NCBI GenBank assembly: GCA_934168005.1
Contig: CAKPMN010000001.1
Span: 1 to 64,000, forward strand
Direction of reading: 5' to 3'
DNA from: an uncultured Bacilli bacterium
GTDB lineage: Bacteria > Bacillota_I > Bacilli_A > RF39 > UBA660
DNA: 64,000 bases
Part shown: positions 27,201 through 35,316 of the stretch, piece after piece
Position numbering within the stretch: position 1 is the first letter of the stretch
Layout of the letters: every line of letters begins with the position of its first letter
Notes under the pieces: model-generated
What the model was told of the DNA's origin: nothing
Database searches by the model: none
The model's input: only the letters and a program-made list of their open reading frames with translations
Translations under genes and position numbers: made by a program

Positions 27201-28756
27201 CACGAATCATGGTTGCTGCAGGAGGCGGCGGAGATGCTCAGCGATATTATAATCCAGATAGTGGTACTTATTATTCTAACGGCTACGGTGGAGCCGGAGG
27301 TGGACTTAAAGGTTATGATGGATATACAAATGGTAATAAGAACTGGAATTCAAATAATTCTCAAGGAATTGGAGGTACTCAGACTTTACCAGGATATGAG
27401 TATTCTAGTTTAACTAAAACGGCATCATTTGGAGTTGGACAAACTACTACTGGAAATGGAGGAGGCGGCGGAGGCGGCTGGTATGGCGGAGGTGCTTCTG
27501 AGATATCTGGTATTGGAGGAGCTGGCGGATCAAGCTATATACTTGGCCATAGTGGTTGTAGTTCTATAAGTAGTGACAGTAGCTATGCTAACTTAATACA
27601 CACAGGAAGTTCTTATAATGATAATAAAGAGAATTATTATTTTACAAATACACAGATGATAGATGGCAATGGTTACTCATGGGGCGATTATAAGAAAAAC
27701 GCAACATCTCAACCTACGATTGATGGATCTTCTACTCAAACTGGTAAATCTGGAGATGGCTATGCTAAAATTACGTTAAAAGAAAAGAAAAATTCCTCAA
27801 GAGAGAAAAAGAATGAAACAAGTTGGCTTTATACTTATGCTGGTACAACTTCACTTTCAGGACAATATCAAGAATTTAATGTTGAAATGAGTGGAACATA
27901 TAAGATTCAATTATGGGGAGCTCAAGGTGGATCAATATGGAGTGGCGGGAAAGGTGGTTATACAGAAGGTAACATTTATTTAACAAAAGGTACTCAATTA
28001 TATATTTATGTAGGTGGAACGACTAATAATACTACTGGTGGATATAATGGTGGTGGAAATGGTGCTGTTTCAACTGGTGATGATAGAAGAACTGGTCGAG
28101 GCGGAGGTGGCTCTACTGATATCAGATTAGTATCTGGTTCGTGGGTTGATGCAAAAGGTATAAACTCACGAATTATGGTTGCAGCTGGAGGTGGCGGTGA
28201 TGCTCACAGATACTATAGTCCGGATAGTGGCAACTACTATTCTAATGGCTATGGCGGCTCAGCAGGTGGACTTAAAGGTTATGATGGATATACAAATGGT
28301 AATAAAAATTGGCATTCTAATGGACAACAAGGAATTGGAGGAACTCAATCAAAACCTGGGTATACTCTTTCTGTTACTTCAAACATTGCTTCTCTTGGTA
28401 TAGGTGGAACTACTACTGGAAATGGAGCAGGAGGAGGCGGTGGATATTATGGAGGTGGAGCTTCTAATATGGGTGGTATTGGAGGAGCTGGCGGTTCAAG
28501 TTATATATCAGGACATGAAGGATGTATTGCAATTGATGCATCTGGTTCTCCTCTTGTTGATAGTTATACTACTTTGGCTGATTCAGTTCATTTATCTGGA
28601 TATAAATTTACAAATACATATATGGTAGATGGAAATGGATATTTCTGGGATACTGAAAAACGTACTTTGGTTAATCAATATGATAATACAGGCACAACTA
28701 CTCAAGCAGGTCAAAGTGGTAATGGATATGCCAAGATAACATATTTAGGAGCTTAG
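24263..28756 (+). CDS. Giant glycine-rich repeat protein with pilin-like leader (ALK/LTK-type Gly-rich domains)
   Basis: 1497 residues. The N-terminus (KKGKKG then FVVSAVLYPLLVLFLAI, about 7-30) looks like a prepilin leader with cleavage after G7, or a signal anchor. A non-repeated region of about 180 residues follows. Four tandem domains then run to the C-terminus; the W of each WGAQGG lies at residues 232, 566, 892 and 1218, giving periods of 334, 326 and 326 residues. Each repeat has LYIYVGG, GGWNGGG, DDRR.GRGGGG.TD, SRIMVAAGGGGDA.RYY.PDSG.YYSNGYGG, GGGGG.YGGGAS, GGSSYI.GH and MIDGNGY. This matches the Gly-rich (PF12810-like) domain best known from ALK/LTK receptors. Four identical-type units imply a repetitive surface fibre or adhesin. 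It has a strong aaggagg site and is followed after 3 bases by a small exported protein gene. Confidence 0.85.
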   Translation: MKKGKKGFVVSAVLYPLLVLFLAIIMGLLSMTDTRKRILDKMKLEITDNIFDDAACSCDTILAKLNYIIANGTGGSGGDTGSYAYNKLTLNVKTYEAYSDFPVVGNIIGDIAVLSDTPIKNYYVSTSVPKSPQEGTVWIVQDNTSNYYVTSDWNRIGISYVMQYENSKWVLKKSYVYNGESWTMLYYVKLSNSYVDLTATDINADIETNFDYTGEFQMYTARFSGYYKIELWGAQGGVIWSGGKGAYTSGEIYLDAGQVLYIYVGGKGSGQTGGWNGGGNGGTNSGDDRRYGRGGGGATDVRLVSTSDKALWNETSSLLSRIMVAAGGGGDAHRYYTPDSGNYYSNGYGGAGGGLKGYDGSVAASKNWGTSGQQGMGANQATPGYTLSLLSSTGDFGYGGTTPETGAGGGGGWYGGGASNIGGVGAAGGSSYISGHAGSDSVSIAETNKQNGNIVHRGSSHYDENYWFRNTDMIDGNGYRWGEERYSSVVGMPTIDGSTTMTGNTGNGHAKITLMTVQVIEENELNKLRQDSEKVWSYSYSGNSQTLGKYQLFEAPVSGTYSIEAWGAQGGVIWNGGKGAYTYGDIDLKKGEKLYVYVGGTGNGSIGGWNGGGSNTNSATADDRRYGRGGGGATDIRYQSTSSIDSWYGIDSIKSRIMVAAGGGGDAQRYYNPDSGNYYSNGYGGAGGGITGYDGSVAASKNGWSTYDNRGTGAGQGIAGYIYNNIKNTGAFAQGATSPDTGAGGGGGWYGGGASQIGGVGAGGGSSYISGHNGSNSISEESTTADILHTGSRYHYSNFYFSNTKMIDGNGYEWSTVRGALVSMPTKGKTSTMTGNTGNGYARIALKEINETSRDKQEESEWHYEYAGKTANTGSYQEFTASVSGVYRFELWGAQGGVIWSGGKGSYTSGEMYMNAGEKLYIYVGSKGINTYGGWNGGGDGAISTGDDRRNGRGGGGATDIRISKTSNLSITNEYDSLTSRIMVAAGGGGDAQRYYNPDSGTYYSNGYGGAGGGLKGYDGYTNGNKNWNSNNSQGIGGTQTLPGYEYSSLTKTASFGVGQTTTGNGGGGGGGWYGGGASEISGIGGAGGSSYILGHSGCSSISSDSSYANLIHTGSSYNDNKENYYFTNTQMIDGNGYSWGDYKKNATSQPTIDGSSTQTGKSGDGYAKITLKEKKNSSREKKNETSWLYTYAGTTSLSGQYQEFNVEMSGTYKIQLWGAQGGSIWSGGKGGYTEGNIYLTKGTQLYIYVGGTTNNTTGGYNGGGNGAVSTGDDRRTGRGGGGSTDIRLVSGSWVDAKGINSRIMVAAGGGGDAHRYYSPDSGNYYSNGYGGSAGGLKGYDGYTNGNKNWHSNGQQGIGGTQSKPGYTLSVTSNIASLGIGGTTTGNGAGGGGGYYGGGASNMGGIGGAGGSSYISGHEGCIAIDASGSPLVDSYTTLADSVHLSGYKFTNTYMVDGNGYFWDTEKRTLVNQYDNTGTTTQAGQSGNGYAKITYLGA
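24938..28753 (+). repeat. Four tandem coding repeats, ~978-1002 bases each
   Basis: The anchor TGG codon of WGAQGG recurs at 24956, 25958, 26936 and 27914 (spacings 1002, 978 and 978 bases). Repeats are clearly related at DNA level but diverged in linkers, and all length differences keep the frame. Repeats 3 and 4 share more linker features (GYDGYTNGNKNW) with each other, while 1 and 2 share GYDGSVAASKN, which suggests duplication of a two-unit block or conversion between neighbours. Confidence 0.85.
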
Positions 28757-28759
28757 CCT

Positions 28760-29353
28760 ATGAAATTTAATAATAAAAAAATAATAACAGTATTACTAGT
28801 ACTTTTAATAGTATTAGTAATGCTTGCTATTATATTTAATTTTATAAAAAAAGATAATAATAAAAAAATAGATTTAGCTATTTCTACTTACAATAAAATA
28901 CATACTTTATATTTGTCAGGAAATGGCATTGAATATGTTTATGATGATGCCTATAATAGAAGGTATATAGAAGAAGATAATAATAAATATTATGAAATAA
29001 AAAATAAAGATTTATTTACAAATTTAATATCAGAGAAATCTCTTGATAAGTTACTAGATTCTTTGAATATAAAAGAAAAAGATGATAAATATTATATAAG
29101 TGATTTTGGAAGAGGTATTTCTAATTACTATGGTACTAAATTTAAAATAAAACATAGGAGAAAAAATAAAATAGAATATATAGCTATTTCTACTTTTTGC
29201 AAAAAAGATTTTATTGTATATTACGGAGATAGATGTATGATAGATGGCTATTATGAAATAGAAAAACCATTTACTTTGGTAAAAGAAGATGGGGTTTGGA
29301 AAGTTCTAGAATATACATCAATCTTTCAATTTAGTGATCGAGAACTTAAATAA
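28760..29353 (+). CDS. Hypothetical anchored extracytoplasmic protein after the glycine-rich gene
   Basis: 197 residues. One N-terminal membrane segment (about 8-30) and an extracytoplasmic domain of about 160 residues with a small-domain layout (TYNKIHTLYL, YYEIKNKDLFTNLISEKSLDKLL, KPFTLVKEDGVWKV). The ending resembles small NTF2-like or IseA-type inhibitor domains, but I cannot assign it firmly. It begins 3 bases after the glycine-rich gene stop and shares its transcript, so it may be a chaperone, anchor or modulator of that protein (inference). No strong ribosome binding site is visible. Confidence 0.75.
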   Translation: MKFNNKKIITVLLVLLIVLVMLAIIFNFIKKDNNKKIDLAISTYNKIHTLYLSGNGIEYVYDDAYNRRYIEEDNNKYYEIKNKDLFTNLISEKSLDKLLDSLNIKEKDDKYYISDFGRGISNYYGTKFKIKHRRKNKIEYIAISTFCKKDFIVYYGDRCMIDGYYEIEKPFTLVKEDGVWKVLEYTSIFQFSDRELK

Positions 29354-29372
29354 CGCAATGCGTTATTTTTGT
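29348..29372 (+). terminator. Terminator ending the glycine-rich operon
   Basis: A 10-bp inverted repeat (AAATAACGCA / TGCGTTATTT) overlapping the stop codon, followed by T residues. Confidence 0.85.
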
Positions 29373-29427
29373 TTTGACTATATTTTTTTAAAATAATTTA
29401 GTATAATGTTTCTAAGAGGTGATATTT

Positions 29428-30702
29428 ATGTTTATTGATCAAGTTACTATGGAGTTATATGCTGGAGATGGGGGAAATGGCTGTATGGCTTTTCGACGTG
29501 AAAAGTATATATCTATGGGAGGACCTTTTGGAGGAAATGGTGGAAAAGGATCTGATATTGTATTTGAAGTTGATGAAGGACTAAATACACTAATTGATTT
29601 AAAATATCACCGTATTGTAAAAGGAAATAAGGGTGCAAATGGATTAGGAAAAGGCATGCATGGTGCTGGTGCTGACGATATTATAATAAAAGTTCCAGCT
29701 GGTACTATTATTACCGACCTAGATACAGGCTTAGTTATGGCTGATTTAACTAATAAAAATGATAGAGTTATAGCGGCTTATGGTGGTCGTGGTGGTAGAG
29801 GTAACATTGCTTTTGCGACTCGTAGTAATCCGGCTCCAGCATTCTGTGAAAATGGGGAACCTGGTGAAGTTAGACATGTTAAGGTTGAATTAAAACTTCT
29901 TGCTGATGTTGGATTAGTTGGACTTCCATCTGTTGGAAAAAGTACAATTATTTCTGATATATCTGCATCTAAACCTAAAATAGCAGCATATCATTTTACA
30001 ACTTTAGTTCCTAATTTAGGTGTTGCAAGAAGCAGAAGCGGAAAATCTTTTGTAGTTGCGGATATGCCTGGTTTGATTGAAGGAGCTTCTTTAGGTGAAG
30101 GATTAGGAGATCAGTTTTTAAAACATATTGAAAGAACTCGCGTAATTGCTCATGTTGTTGATATGAGTGGATATGAGGGAAGAAATCCATATGATGATTA
30201 TGTTTTAATAAATAAAGAATTAGAAGCTTTTAATCCTAAACTTCTTTTAAGACCACAGATTATTATCGCTAATAAGATGGATATTGAAGGAGCTTTGGAA
30301 AACTTAAATGAATTTTCTAAAAAAGTTGGAGATGTAAAAATATTTAAAGTGTCAGCTGCTTTAAATCAAGGATTAGAAGATGTAGTTGATTATTTAGGGG
30401 ATCTACTTGATACTATTCCAAAGGAAGCTTTGATAAATGAGGAAGAGTTTGAAAGTCATGTTTTATATAAATTTAAAAGAGAAGAACCTTTCCAAATTTA
30501 TAAAGAAGGAAATACTTTTGTTGTAAGAGGAGACGAAGTTGAAAAACTTCTTCGAATGACTAAGTTCCAAACAGAAGAATCTGCAAGAAGATTTGCAAAT
30601 AAGCTTCGTAAAATGGGGATAGATGATAAACTTCGTGAAATGGGTGCGGTTGATGGTGATACTATACGTATCTTAGATTTAGAATTTGAATTTAAGGAGT
30701 AA
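29428..30702 (+). CDS. obg: GTPase Obg/CgtA
   Basis: 424 residues, a standard length. The glycine-rich Obg fold (1-155, AGDGGNGCMAFRREKY), the G domain (G1 GLPSVGKST, DMPGLIEGA, NKMD) and a C-terminal OCT domain (about 350-424) are all present. Essential ribosome assembly and stress GTPase. ATG 29428 follows aggtgat; a GTG nine bases earlier overlaps the site. TATAAT at 29402-29407 is a likely -10 element. Confidence 0.97.
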   Translation: MFIDQVTMELYAGDGGNGCMAFRREKYISMGGPFGGNGGKGSDIVFEVDEGLNTLIDLKYHRIVKGNKGANGLGKGMHGAGADDIIIKVPAGTIITDLDTGLVMADLTNKNDRVIAAYGGRGGRGNIAFATRSNPAPAFCENGEPGEVRHVKVELKLLADVGLVGLPSVGKSTIISDISASKPKIAAYHFTTLVPNLGVARSRSGKSFVVADMPGLIEGASLGEGLGDQFLKHIERTRVIAHVVDMSGYEGRNPYDDYVLINKELEAFNPKLLLRPQIIIANKMDIEGALENLNEFSKKVGDVKIFKVSAALNQGLEDVVDYLGDLLDTIPKEALINEEEFESHVLYKFKREEPFQIYKEGNTFVVRGDEVEKLLRMTKFQTEESARRFANKLRKMGIDDKLREMGAVDGDTIRILDLEFEFKE

Positions 30703-30704
30703 TT

Positions 30705-31208
30705 ATGGATATAAAAATAGGTCAAATATTAAGATTGGATCAACATAACAGAGTCATTATAATTCATAGTGATGGTACATATGATGTAGTTTCATCATCA
30801 TTAGACGATGAAGCTTACTATTACATTATGTATTTTAAGGAATATTTAAAGTATAATTATTTGGATGATAATGATATTCAAAGATTTAAGGAAACTGCTA
30901 GTCAACCAGCTACTTTAATATATTTAATGCTTAAAAATCATAATGACTTAATATTTACTGATACTAGTAGATATGAAGAAGATGCTAAATATGGTATTTT
31001 CTATTTACCTGATTATATTACAGAAGAACAAAAAGATGTTTATGATCGGATGAAGAAAGTATATTTTTCTCATTTTAATGAATTACTTGTTAATTGTGAT
31101 TACTACATTAATGAATATCAATTAGTTGATTGCAAAGTATATGAACATGTTGTTCCACCTGATTTTGCTAAATTAGAAGAACATCTTCATGTTAAGAGGC
31201 AAAAATGA
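30705..31208 (+). CDS. Hypothetical protein between obg and truB
   Basis: 167 residues, soluble, acidic and rich in tyrosine. The first ~40 residues (GQILRLDQHNRVIIIHSDGTYDVV) look like a small beta barrel; the rest is mostly helical. I do not recognise the family. It starts 2 bases after obg with aaggag in the obg end and overlaps truB by 4 bases, so it is locked in a translation/ribosome gene operon. Confidence 0.78.
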   Translation: MDIKIGQILRLDQHNRVIIIHSDGTYDVVSSSLDDEAYYYIMYFKEYLKYNYLDDNDIQRFKETASQPATLIYLMLKNHNDLIFTDTSRYEEDAKYGIFYLPDYITEEQKDVYDRMKKVYFSHFNELLVNCDYYINEYQLVDCKVYEHVVPPDFAKLEEHLHVKRQK

Positions 31209-32059
31209 ATGGAATAATTGTTGTTGATAAGCCAAGTGGTTATACTTCTCGCGATGTTGTTAATGTATTGAGTAAGAAGTTTCATACTAAAAAGATAGGT
31301 CATGCTGGTACACTTGATCCTATGGCTACAGGTGTTTTAGTCATTGCTTTTGGCAAATATACTAAATTACTTGAAATATTAACAGGTCTAGAAAAAGAGT
31401 ATGAGTTTGAATGTGTATTTGGCATTAGTACTGATACATATGATATAGAAGGCAAAGTATTGGAAGATAAGAAAGTTACTCTTAGTAAAGATGATATAAA
31501 AAAAGCAATTGATAATTTTCCAGTAACTTATATGCAGGAAGTTCCAAAATATTCTGCCATTAAAATAAATGGTAAAAAGTTATATGAGTATGCTCGTTTA
31601 GGTGAAGATGTACCTCTTCCAAAAAGAGAGGTTCATATAGAGAGTTTTAATTATATAAATTCTTATGATAAAGATAATCATACATATTTAAAGGCAGATG
31701 TCGAAGTTAGTAAGGGAACTTATATAAGAAGCTTGATTGTTGATTTAGCTAATATGTTAGATACGTCTTCTTGTATGACTTCTTTAAGAAGAATAAGTCA
31801 GGGAAAATTTTCTATTGATACTTCTTATACTCTTGATGATATACTTAATGATAAATATGAATTGGTTCCTTTATCAACTGCTTTAGCTGATATACCAAAA
31901 AGAGAAGTAACTAGTGATGAAGAATTAATTATAAGAAATGGTGGCCTTATAAAAGATAGCTTTGATATAGTTTTATATACTTATTGTGATAAAGAATTAG
32001 CTATTTATAAAAGATATGAAAAAGATTTAAAATATCTAAAACCTTGGAAGATGCTTTAG
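31205..32059 (+). CDS. truB: tRNA pseudouridine(55) synthase TruB
   Basis: 284 residues. The catalytic Asp lies in HAGTLDPMATGVL; the N-terminal GIIVVDKPSGYTS, the tyrosine region YSAIKINGKKLYEYAR and the GTYIRSL motif confirm TruB, which makes pseudouridine 55 in the T loop of tRNAs. It starts inside the end of the previous gene. The usual Bacillus neighbour ribF does not follow. Confidence 0.95.
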   Translation: MNGIIVVDKPSGYTSRDVVNVLSKKFHTKKIGHAGTLDPMATGVLVIAFGKYTKLLEILTGLEKEYEFECVFGISTDTYDIEGKVLEDKKVTLSKDDIKKAIDNFPVTYMQEVPKYSAIKINGKKLYEYARLGEDVPLPKREVHIESFNYINSYDKDNHTYLKADVEVSKGTYIRSLIVDLANMLDTSSCMTSLRRISQGKFSIDTSYTLDDILNDKYELVPLSTALADIPKREVTSDEELIIRNGGLIKDSFDIVLYTYCDKELAIYKRYEKDLKYLKPWKML

Positions 32060-32070
32060 CGTCTTTTTTT
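32048..32070 (+). terminator. Terminator after truB
   Basis: A 7-bp stem (AAGATGC / GCGTCTT, one G-T pair), TTTA loop and seven T residues, overlapping the stop codon. Confidence 0.8.
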
Positions 32071-32071
32071 C

Positions 32072-32100
32072 TTGACATTTATATGGTTTATATTTATTAT
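32072..32100 (+). promoter_or_regulatory. Promoter for the zincin gene
   Basis: TTGACA (32072-32077), 17-base spacer, TATTAT (32095-32100). It gives a ~90-base leader before the start codon, in which I see no clear structure. Confidence 0.65.
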
Positions 32101-32198
32101 ATTTTATCTAGAATGAGTTTAACAGTTTAATTATAAATAATGATTAGTATTTATTAAATGGTCGTGTAAAAGATTTATAAAATTATAAGGGTGGTTGT

Positions 32199-33920
32199 AT
32201 GATAAAAGTTCTTTTTAGTAAAAAAAATGATAAAAATAGTTATTTAAAAATAAACAATAAGTTTTATTCTAAAAAAAGCTTCTATTCATTTCTTAGAAAA
32301 AAGTATGAAAATGATCAGATAGCTTCTTATAATATTACTTCTAGAAATGATATTAAAGTTATTAAAATAAGATTAAAAGATCATAAGGAAACTTATGCTT
32401 TATATATGCTTAAAACTGACTACTACTATAAAAAAATATTAAAGCTATTACGTGCTAAATTATATAAGACAATATTTTTGCTGCTTAATATGGTTGTAAC
32501 TATATCTTTAGCTAAATCTCTTGCGGATGATATTAAAAATCATCGAGATACTGTTATAGAAGAGAATGTTGACACAGAACTTGTAGATGACTTGTTTCCT
32601 TTATATGATGATGCTTCATGTAATTTTATGGATGATGACTTTTCTTATTTACAGAATGTTGCTGAGTTTGATATTGATAAAACTTTAGATAGTGTTTTAA
32701 ACGATGTAATTAAAGATGATAGATGCTCTTATGATGGAGATTTATTCCTAGAAGAAATCGATAATATTGATAAAGAAAAACTAATAAAGAAAATTAGGTC
32801 ATCACAGAGTATTAAATATGATAAATTTAGTGAAGACGATATTAGCAAATTAGTTGATTATGTATATGATTATATAGAAAAAATGAAAGAAATAGATCCT
32901 AATTTTTCTGTTAAAAGATTTGCTTGTTCTTTAGAAAATTTACAGTTTTATAAAAATTTTTATTCAACTGAAGAAAATGAAAATATATATGCATTTTATA
33001 CTCAACATTATATAGTATATAATGTAAAGGATGAAGATGTTTCTTTAGCTGAATGGGAACATGTTACTAATCATGAACTTACTCATTTAGAAAATGATTA
33101 TTGTTCTTGTAGTAGTAACTATCATACTTTTACAACAGGTGTTGGAATACATTCGTTTTTTGATAAAGATGTTTTATTTCAACCATATGATTATAATTTC
33201 TTAAAGGAAGCATTTGCTGAAAGGGTAGCTTCTTTAATGGATGGAGAAAACGTTGCGACTTATTTGCCTGAAAATCAAGTAACAAATAATTTAGAGTTTG
33301 CTTTAGCTATTAATCCAAATTATAAAATGAATGCTATTTTAAGAAATTCAATAGAACGAGATCCAATAGGTTTTTACCAAAATTTTCCATATTTATATGA
33401 TTCAAGGGAAGAAGTAACTGATTATATTCGTATGCTTAAATGTTATGAGTATAGCCTAGGATATGGACTAGAAAATTATGCTGAGTTAAAAGATGAGGAT
33501 TTGAGTATTTGTTTTGACTTTAAAAATTATGCATTTTTAAAACATGTTGAATTATTTTATAAAAATTTATATATTTTAAATGAAGAAAGTAACAGTGATA
33601 TTAGTTTATATACGGAAGATTTGATAAATCTTTTTACTTGTTTAATGGTTAAAGAAAATCAGGATTCTTATTCTTCAGTTGATAGTGCTTTAGTTAATGG
33701 TATTTTAATGGAAAAGTATACTGATTTTAAAAATAATTATTTAGTATATAAATATCCAAATCATATTTTTATGGATATGTATGATCCAGAATTAATGGAA
33801 GTTGGACCTATTAACTATCCTAGTGATATAGAAAGTGATAAAAGAGAGTTTTTTGATCTTTTAATAGACAATTATTCTGTAACTTTTGGAATTAGTAATT
33901 CTAGTTTGTTAAAAAAATAG
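32199..33920 (+). CDS. Membrane-anchored putative zinc metallopeptidase (HELTH), unknown family
   Basis: 573 residues. A basic cytosolic part (1-87) comes before one membrane segment (about 88-107), then an acidic extracytoplasmic region of about 460 residues. The zincin motif HELTH is at residues 292-296, in a helix EWEHVTNHELTHLEND; about 41-45 residues later EAFAERVA offers E337 or E341 as a third zinc ligand, the gluzincin pattern. I do not recognise the rest of the protein. It is a single-gene unit with its own promoter; the following gene has its own -10 element. Likely an extracellular or surface protease, or a domain of one; the family is not known to me. Confidence 0.7.
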   Translation: MIKVLFSKKNDKNSYLKINNKFYSKKSFYSFLRKKYENDQIASYNITSRNDIKVIKIRLKDHKETYALYMLKTDYYYKKILKLLRAKLYKTIFLLLNMVVTISLAKSLADDIKNHRDTVIEENVDTELVDDLFPLYDDASCNFMDDDFSYLQNVAEFDIDKTLDSVLNDVIKDDRCSYDGDLFLEEIDNIDKEKLIKKIRSSQSIKYDKFSEDDISKLVDYVYDYIEKMKEIDPNFSVKRFACSLENLQFYKNFYSTEENENIYAFYTQHYIVYNVKDEDVSLAEWEHVTNHELTHLENDYCSCSSNYHTFTTGVGIHSFFDKDVLFQPYDYNFLKEAFAERVASLMDGENVATYLPENQVTNNLEFALAINPNYKMNAILRNSIERDPIGFYQNFPYLYDSREEVTDYIRMLKCYEYSLGYGLENYAELKDEDLSICFDFKNYAFLKHVELFYKNLYILNEESNSDISLYTEDLINLFTCLMVKENQDSYSSVDSALVNGILMEKYTDFKNNYLVYKYPNHIFMDMYDPELMEVGPINYPSDIESDKREFFDLLIDNYSVTFGISNSSLLKK

Positions 33921-33931
33921 AAAAAGTCTGT

Positions 33932-33937
33932 TATAAT
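33932..33937 (+). promoter_or_regulatory. Extended -10 element for the cysteine desulfurase operon
   Basis: TGT followed by TATAAT (33932-33937), 15 bases before the start codon; no clear -35. Confidence 0.4.
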
Positions 33938-33952
33938 AAAAAAGGTGATAAT

Positions 33953-35077
33953 ATGATTTATTTAGATTATAGTGCAACTACTAAAACAAGCGATGAGGTA
34001 TTAGATACTTTTGTTAAAGTGTCACATGATTTTCCATATAATTCTAATTCTCTTCATTTACTTGGTGTTAAAGCACATGAATTAGAGAATAGTTCTACAA
34101 GACAGATTGCAAGTTATTTAAATATTAAAGAATCTGAAATTATTTATACATCTGGTTCTAGTGAATCTAATAATACAGCAATAAAGGGAATATGCAATTT
34201 CTATAAAACACGTGGAAAACATATATTAACTACTAATTTAGAACATTCTAGTATATACGGTCCTCTTGGATATCTTCAAAAAAATGGATTTGAGGTTGAA
34301 ATGATTGATACTGATTCAAATGGTGTTGTCATAATAGATGATTTGATAAAAAAACTTAGAAAAGATACTATTTTAGTATCAATTTGTTCTGTTAATAGTG
34401 AAACTGGTGTACTTCAACCAATTAATTTAATAGGTAAGACTATACATGAAAATTCTAACAGTTTTTTTCATGTTGATATGACTCAAAGTATTGGTAAAGT
34501 TAAAATACCTTTTGATAATGTTGATTTAGCTAGTATTTCTGCTCATAAAATTTATGGTATTAAGGGAATTGGAATGCTTTATAAGAGAGAAAACATTAAC
34601 ATTGAACCTTTAATTCATGGAGGAAAGAGTACAACTAAGTATAGAAGTGGAACTCCTGCTATCCCATTAATCGCATCATTTGCTAAAGCTATAAGACTTT
34701 GTTTTGATGATATAGATTCTAGATACGATTATATTTTAAAATTAAATAAAAAAATAAAAGAATCATTGAAAGATTTACCTAATGTAGTTATTAATAGCAA
34801 TGATAAGTGCATTCCTCATATTTTAAATATAAGCATCTTAAATGTTAAACCTGAGACTATGCTTCATGCTTTAGAAAGTGAAGATATTTATATTTCTACT
34901 CAAAGTGCATGTTCTTCAAATGATATAAGTAAAGCTGTATTTGAAGTGACTAAAAGTGAGTTAAAAGCAAGACATAGTATACGTATTAGTTTATCTTATT
35001 TAACAACCGAAGATGAAGTTGATACTTTTATAGAAAAATTTAAAGTTATTGTGGAAAGATTGGGTAACATTAGATGA
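33953..35077 (+). CDS. Cysteine desulfurase (NifS/IscS class)
   Basis: 374 residues, PLP-dependent class V aminotransferase fold. K199 in SAHKIYGIKG binds PLP; the catalytic cysteine is C320 in STQSACSS; RSGTPA and ARHSIRISL are conserved. It provides sulfur from cysteine for tRNA thiolation, thiamine or Fe-S assembly. In many Bacillota a gene of this type precedes thiI; here it is instead coupled to a thioredoxin-like gene and a CcdA fusion (4-base overlaps), which suggests a thiol redox or sulfur delivery role. Confidence 0.92.
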   Translation: MIYLDYSATTKTSDEVLDTFVKVSHDFPYNSNSLHLLGVKAHELENSSTRQIASYLNIKESEIIYTSGSSESNNTAIKGICNFYKTRGKHILTTNLEHSSIYGPLGYLQKNGFEVEMIDTDSNGVVIIDDLIKKLRKDTILVSICSVNSETGVLQPINLIGKTIHENSNSFFHVDMTQSIGKVKIPFDNVDLASISAHKIYGIKGIGMLYKRENINIEPLIHGGKSTTKYRSGTPAIPLIASFAKAIRLCFDDIDSRYDYILKLNKKIKESLKDLPNVVINSNDKCIPHILNISILNVKPETMLHALESEDIYISTQSACSSNDISKAVFEVTKSELKARHSIRISLSYLTTEDEVDTFIEKFKVIVERLGNIR

Positions 35078-35316
35078 AGATTGTTAGAATAAGTGCTGTA
35101 TGGTGTTCTAGTTGTATTGTAACTTATAAAGATTTTAATTATTTAAAAGAAAAATATCCTCTAAATACTTATATAGAATTAGATTATGACATGGATGATA
35201 TTTCAAAATATAATGTTGGTAAAATATTACCTGTTGTTATCTTATATAAAGGTGATGTAGAAGTATCTAGGTTTGCTGGTGAAGTTGATATTAAGAAGAT
35301 AGAGGAAAAATTATGA
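35074..35316 (+). CDS. Thioredoxin-like protein
   Basis: 80 residues, cytosolic, without signal. The active site is W10-C11-S-S-C14; cis-Pro is in KILPVVILY; the closing VSRFAGEVD strand is typical. It is shorter than thioredoxin (~105) and has CSSC instead of CGPC. The frame overlaps its neighbours by 4 bases on both sides, so three proteins are made from one coupled message; it may reduce the next protein's cytosolic face (inference). Confidence 0.85.
   Translation: MKIVRISAVWCSSCIVTYKDFNYLKEKYPLNTYIELDYDMDDISKYNVGKILPVVILYKGDVEVSRFAGEVDIKKIEEKL

Noticed and set aside
24263..28756. Diversity-generating retroelement target or CRISPR-like repeat
   Set aside because: The repeats are long coding domains with substitutions spread across them; there is no reverse transcriptase gene or template repeat in the window, and no short direct repeats with spacers.
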